A stretch of 14,656 nt of DNA from Hyphomicrobiales bacterium (GTDB lineage: Bacteria; Pseudomonadota; Alphaproteobacteria; Rhizobiales; Aestuariivirgaceae): positions 1-14,656 of the forward strand of contig PLXI01000282.1 in the NCBI GenBank assembly GCA_003151375.1. Direction: 5' to 3'. The number at the start of each line of letters is the position of its first letter. The first letter of the stretch is position 1. Under the pieces are notes generated by a model. The model was not told the DNA's origin. It searched no databases and was given only the letters and a program-made list of their open reading frames with translations. A program made the position numbers and the translations under genes. Shown piece after piece: positions 13,980-14,656 of this stretch.

Positions 13980-14656
13980 TCAAGCCGTCAGGTTAATCAA
14001 ATGTCGCTGGGTTTCGCTGGCGGGAGCCAAACCATCGTGCATCAAGGCCCGTGGGCCAGATAGCACACGTTTGGCGGGGAAGCTGCAATACACTGTTGTG
14101 CCCACACCAACCACGCTTTCAATATCAACCCGGCCATCATGCAATTGCATGATGCCATTTACAATCGACAAGCCAAGGCCTGTGCCCTCAATAGCTTTCT
14201 TAGTGGCGTCATGACCACGGCTGAATGCGTCAAGCGCGTTGCGCACTTCATGAGGTGGTATGCCAGGTCCATTGTCGCGCACGAAAAAGCGTAACGCTCC
14301 ATCCGATTGGCGCGCCGCACCAACGGTAATCCTGCCGCCCTTGGGCGTGAATTTAATTGCGTTGGAAATGACATTTATCGCCACTTGCTTGATGCCGCGC
14401 ATATCGCCGAGAAGCCGTGGCAACGCTGCAGATAAATCTGTGGTGATCGTGATATTCTTTTTTACCACATTGGATTCGCAAAGCAATAAAGCGTCGATGA
14501 CGGCATCGCCAATGCTCACTGGCTCTTCTACAATTTCGCGCCTGCCGGCTTCAATGCGCGTAATGTCCAAAATGTCGTTGATCAGGCCCAGGAGATATTT
14601 ACCGGAGTGATTAATGTCGCCGGCGTAATCTTTGTAAGAAGCATTGGCGATGGGGC
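13980..14656 (-). CDS. Sensor histidine kinase, C-terminal part (PleC/PAS-kinase-like)
   Basis: The C-terminal 225 or so residues of a sensor kinase; the frame stays open to the right edge, so the sensor region and the phosphorylated histidine are outside the window. The visible part starts with the end of the dimerisation domain (LLGLINDILDITRIEAG), typical of PleC-like and PAS-domain kinases of alphaproteobacteria. The ATP-binding domain follows with N-box VAINVISNAIKFTP, G1-box VRDNGPGIP and G2-box GTGLGLSIVNGIMQLHDG, all intact. A TTG near 14570 is just an internal leucine codon of the LDI motif, not a start. The protein ends with a short non-conserved tail. No response-regulator gene is visible. 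Its signal and partner cannot be inferred; the small membrane protein gene is next downstream. Confidence 0.9.
   Translation of the reverse strand, partial: PIANASYKDYAGDINHSGKYLLGLINDILDITRIEAGRREIVEEPVSIGDAVIDALLLCESNVVKKNITITTDLSAALPRLLGDMRGIKQVAINVISNAIKFTPKGGRITVGAARQSDGALRFFVRDNGPGIPPHEVRNALDAFSRGHDATKKAIEGTGLGLSIVNGIMQLHDGRVDIESVVGVGTTVYCSFPAKRVLSGPRALMHDGLAPASETQRHLINLTA

Noticed and set aside
1..14656. Mobile elements, CRISPR arrays, toxin-antitoxin or phage-defence genes
   Set aside because: No transposase, integrase, regularly spaced repeat or defence-type domain was found. Every gene is metabolic, transport, RNA modification, signalling or a small conserved protein.

Overview
The window looks like ordinary chromosome from an alphaproteobacterium, probably of the Hyphomicrobiales (Rhizobiales). 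The clues are the divergent cobS/cobT pair next to a TIGR02281-type retropepsin and a DUF1289 protein, a PleC-like kinase, and the mix of ribose-type and Dpp-type ABC importers. Base composition is moderate. The sugar-acid dehydrogenase genes on the left look less GC-rich than cobT on the right. No transposase, integrase, CRISPR array, tRNA or rRNA was seen.

Region 1 (1-3706, + strand) is a carbohydrate import and oxidation operon. It holds the 3' end of a ribose-type sugar-binding protein, an intra-operon terminator hairpin, an RbsC-like permease, a zinc-dependent medium-chain dehydrogenase and a short mannitol-dehydrogenase-family (UxaB-like) oxidoreductase. The two dehydrogenases overlap by 8 bases and both look NAD-dependent. 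By analogy with known L-galactonate and L-gulonate pathways, they may oxidise a hexonate to a keto-uronate and then reduce it to a different hexonate. The ATPase of the transporter is not in the window.

Region 2 (3736-9208, - strand) is a complete dipeptide importer operon, dppABCDF, in the same order as in E. coli. DppA matches E. coli DppA closely and keeps its four cysteines. The genes after dppB are translationally coupled (overlaps or a 3-base gap). A perfect 10-bp hairpin between dppA and dppB lies just before the dppB start.

Region 3 (9444-10795) holds dusA (tRNA dihydrouridine synthase A) on the + strand. A small basic DUF2188-like protein lies convergent to it, and the two share a strong bidirectional terminator.

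Region 4 (10901-13647) has late cobalamin biosynthesis genes. cobS (-) and cobT (+) diverge from an 88-base gap, and cobS is followed on the same strand by a periplasmic or membrane-anchored retropepsin-like protease and a four-cysteine DUF1289 protein.

Region 5 (13657-14656, - strand) contains a 62-residue single-pass membrane protein with a strong ribosome binding site, and the C-terminal part of a sensor histidine kinase that runs off the right edge.

Most of the window is recognisable housekeeping or transport. The parts most worth a second look are the paired dehydrogenases with the shortened UxaB-like enzyme, and the hairpins that follow both solute-binding-protein genes.
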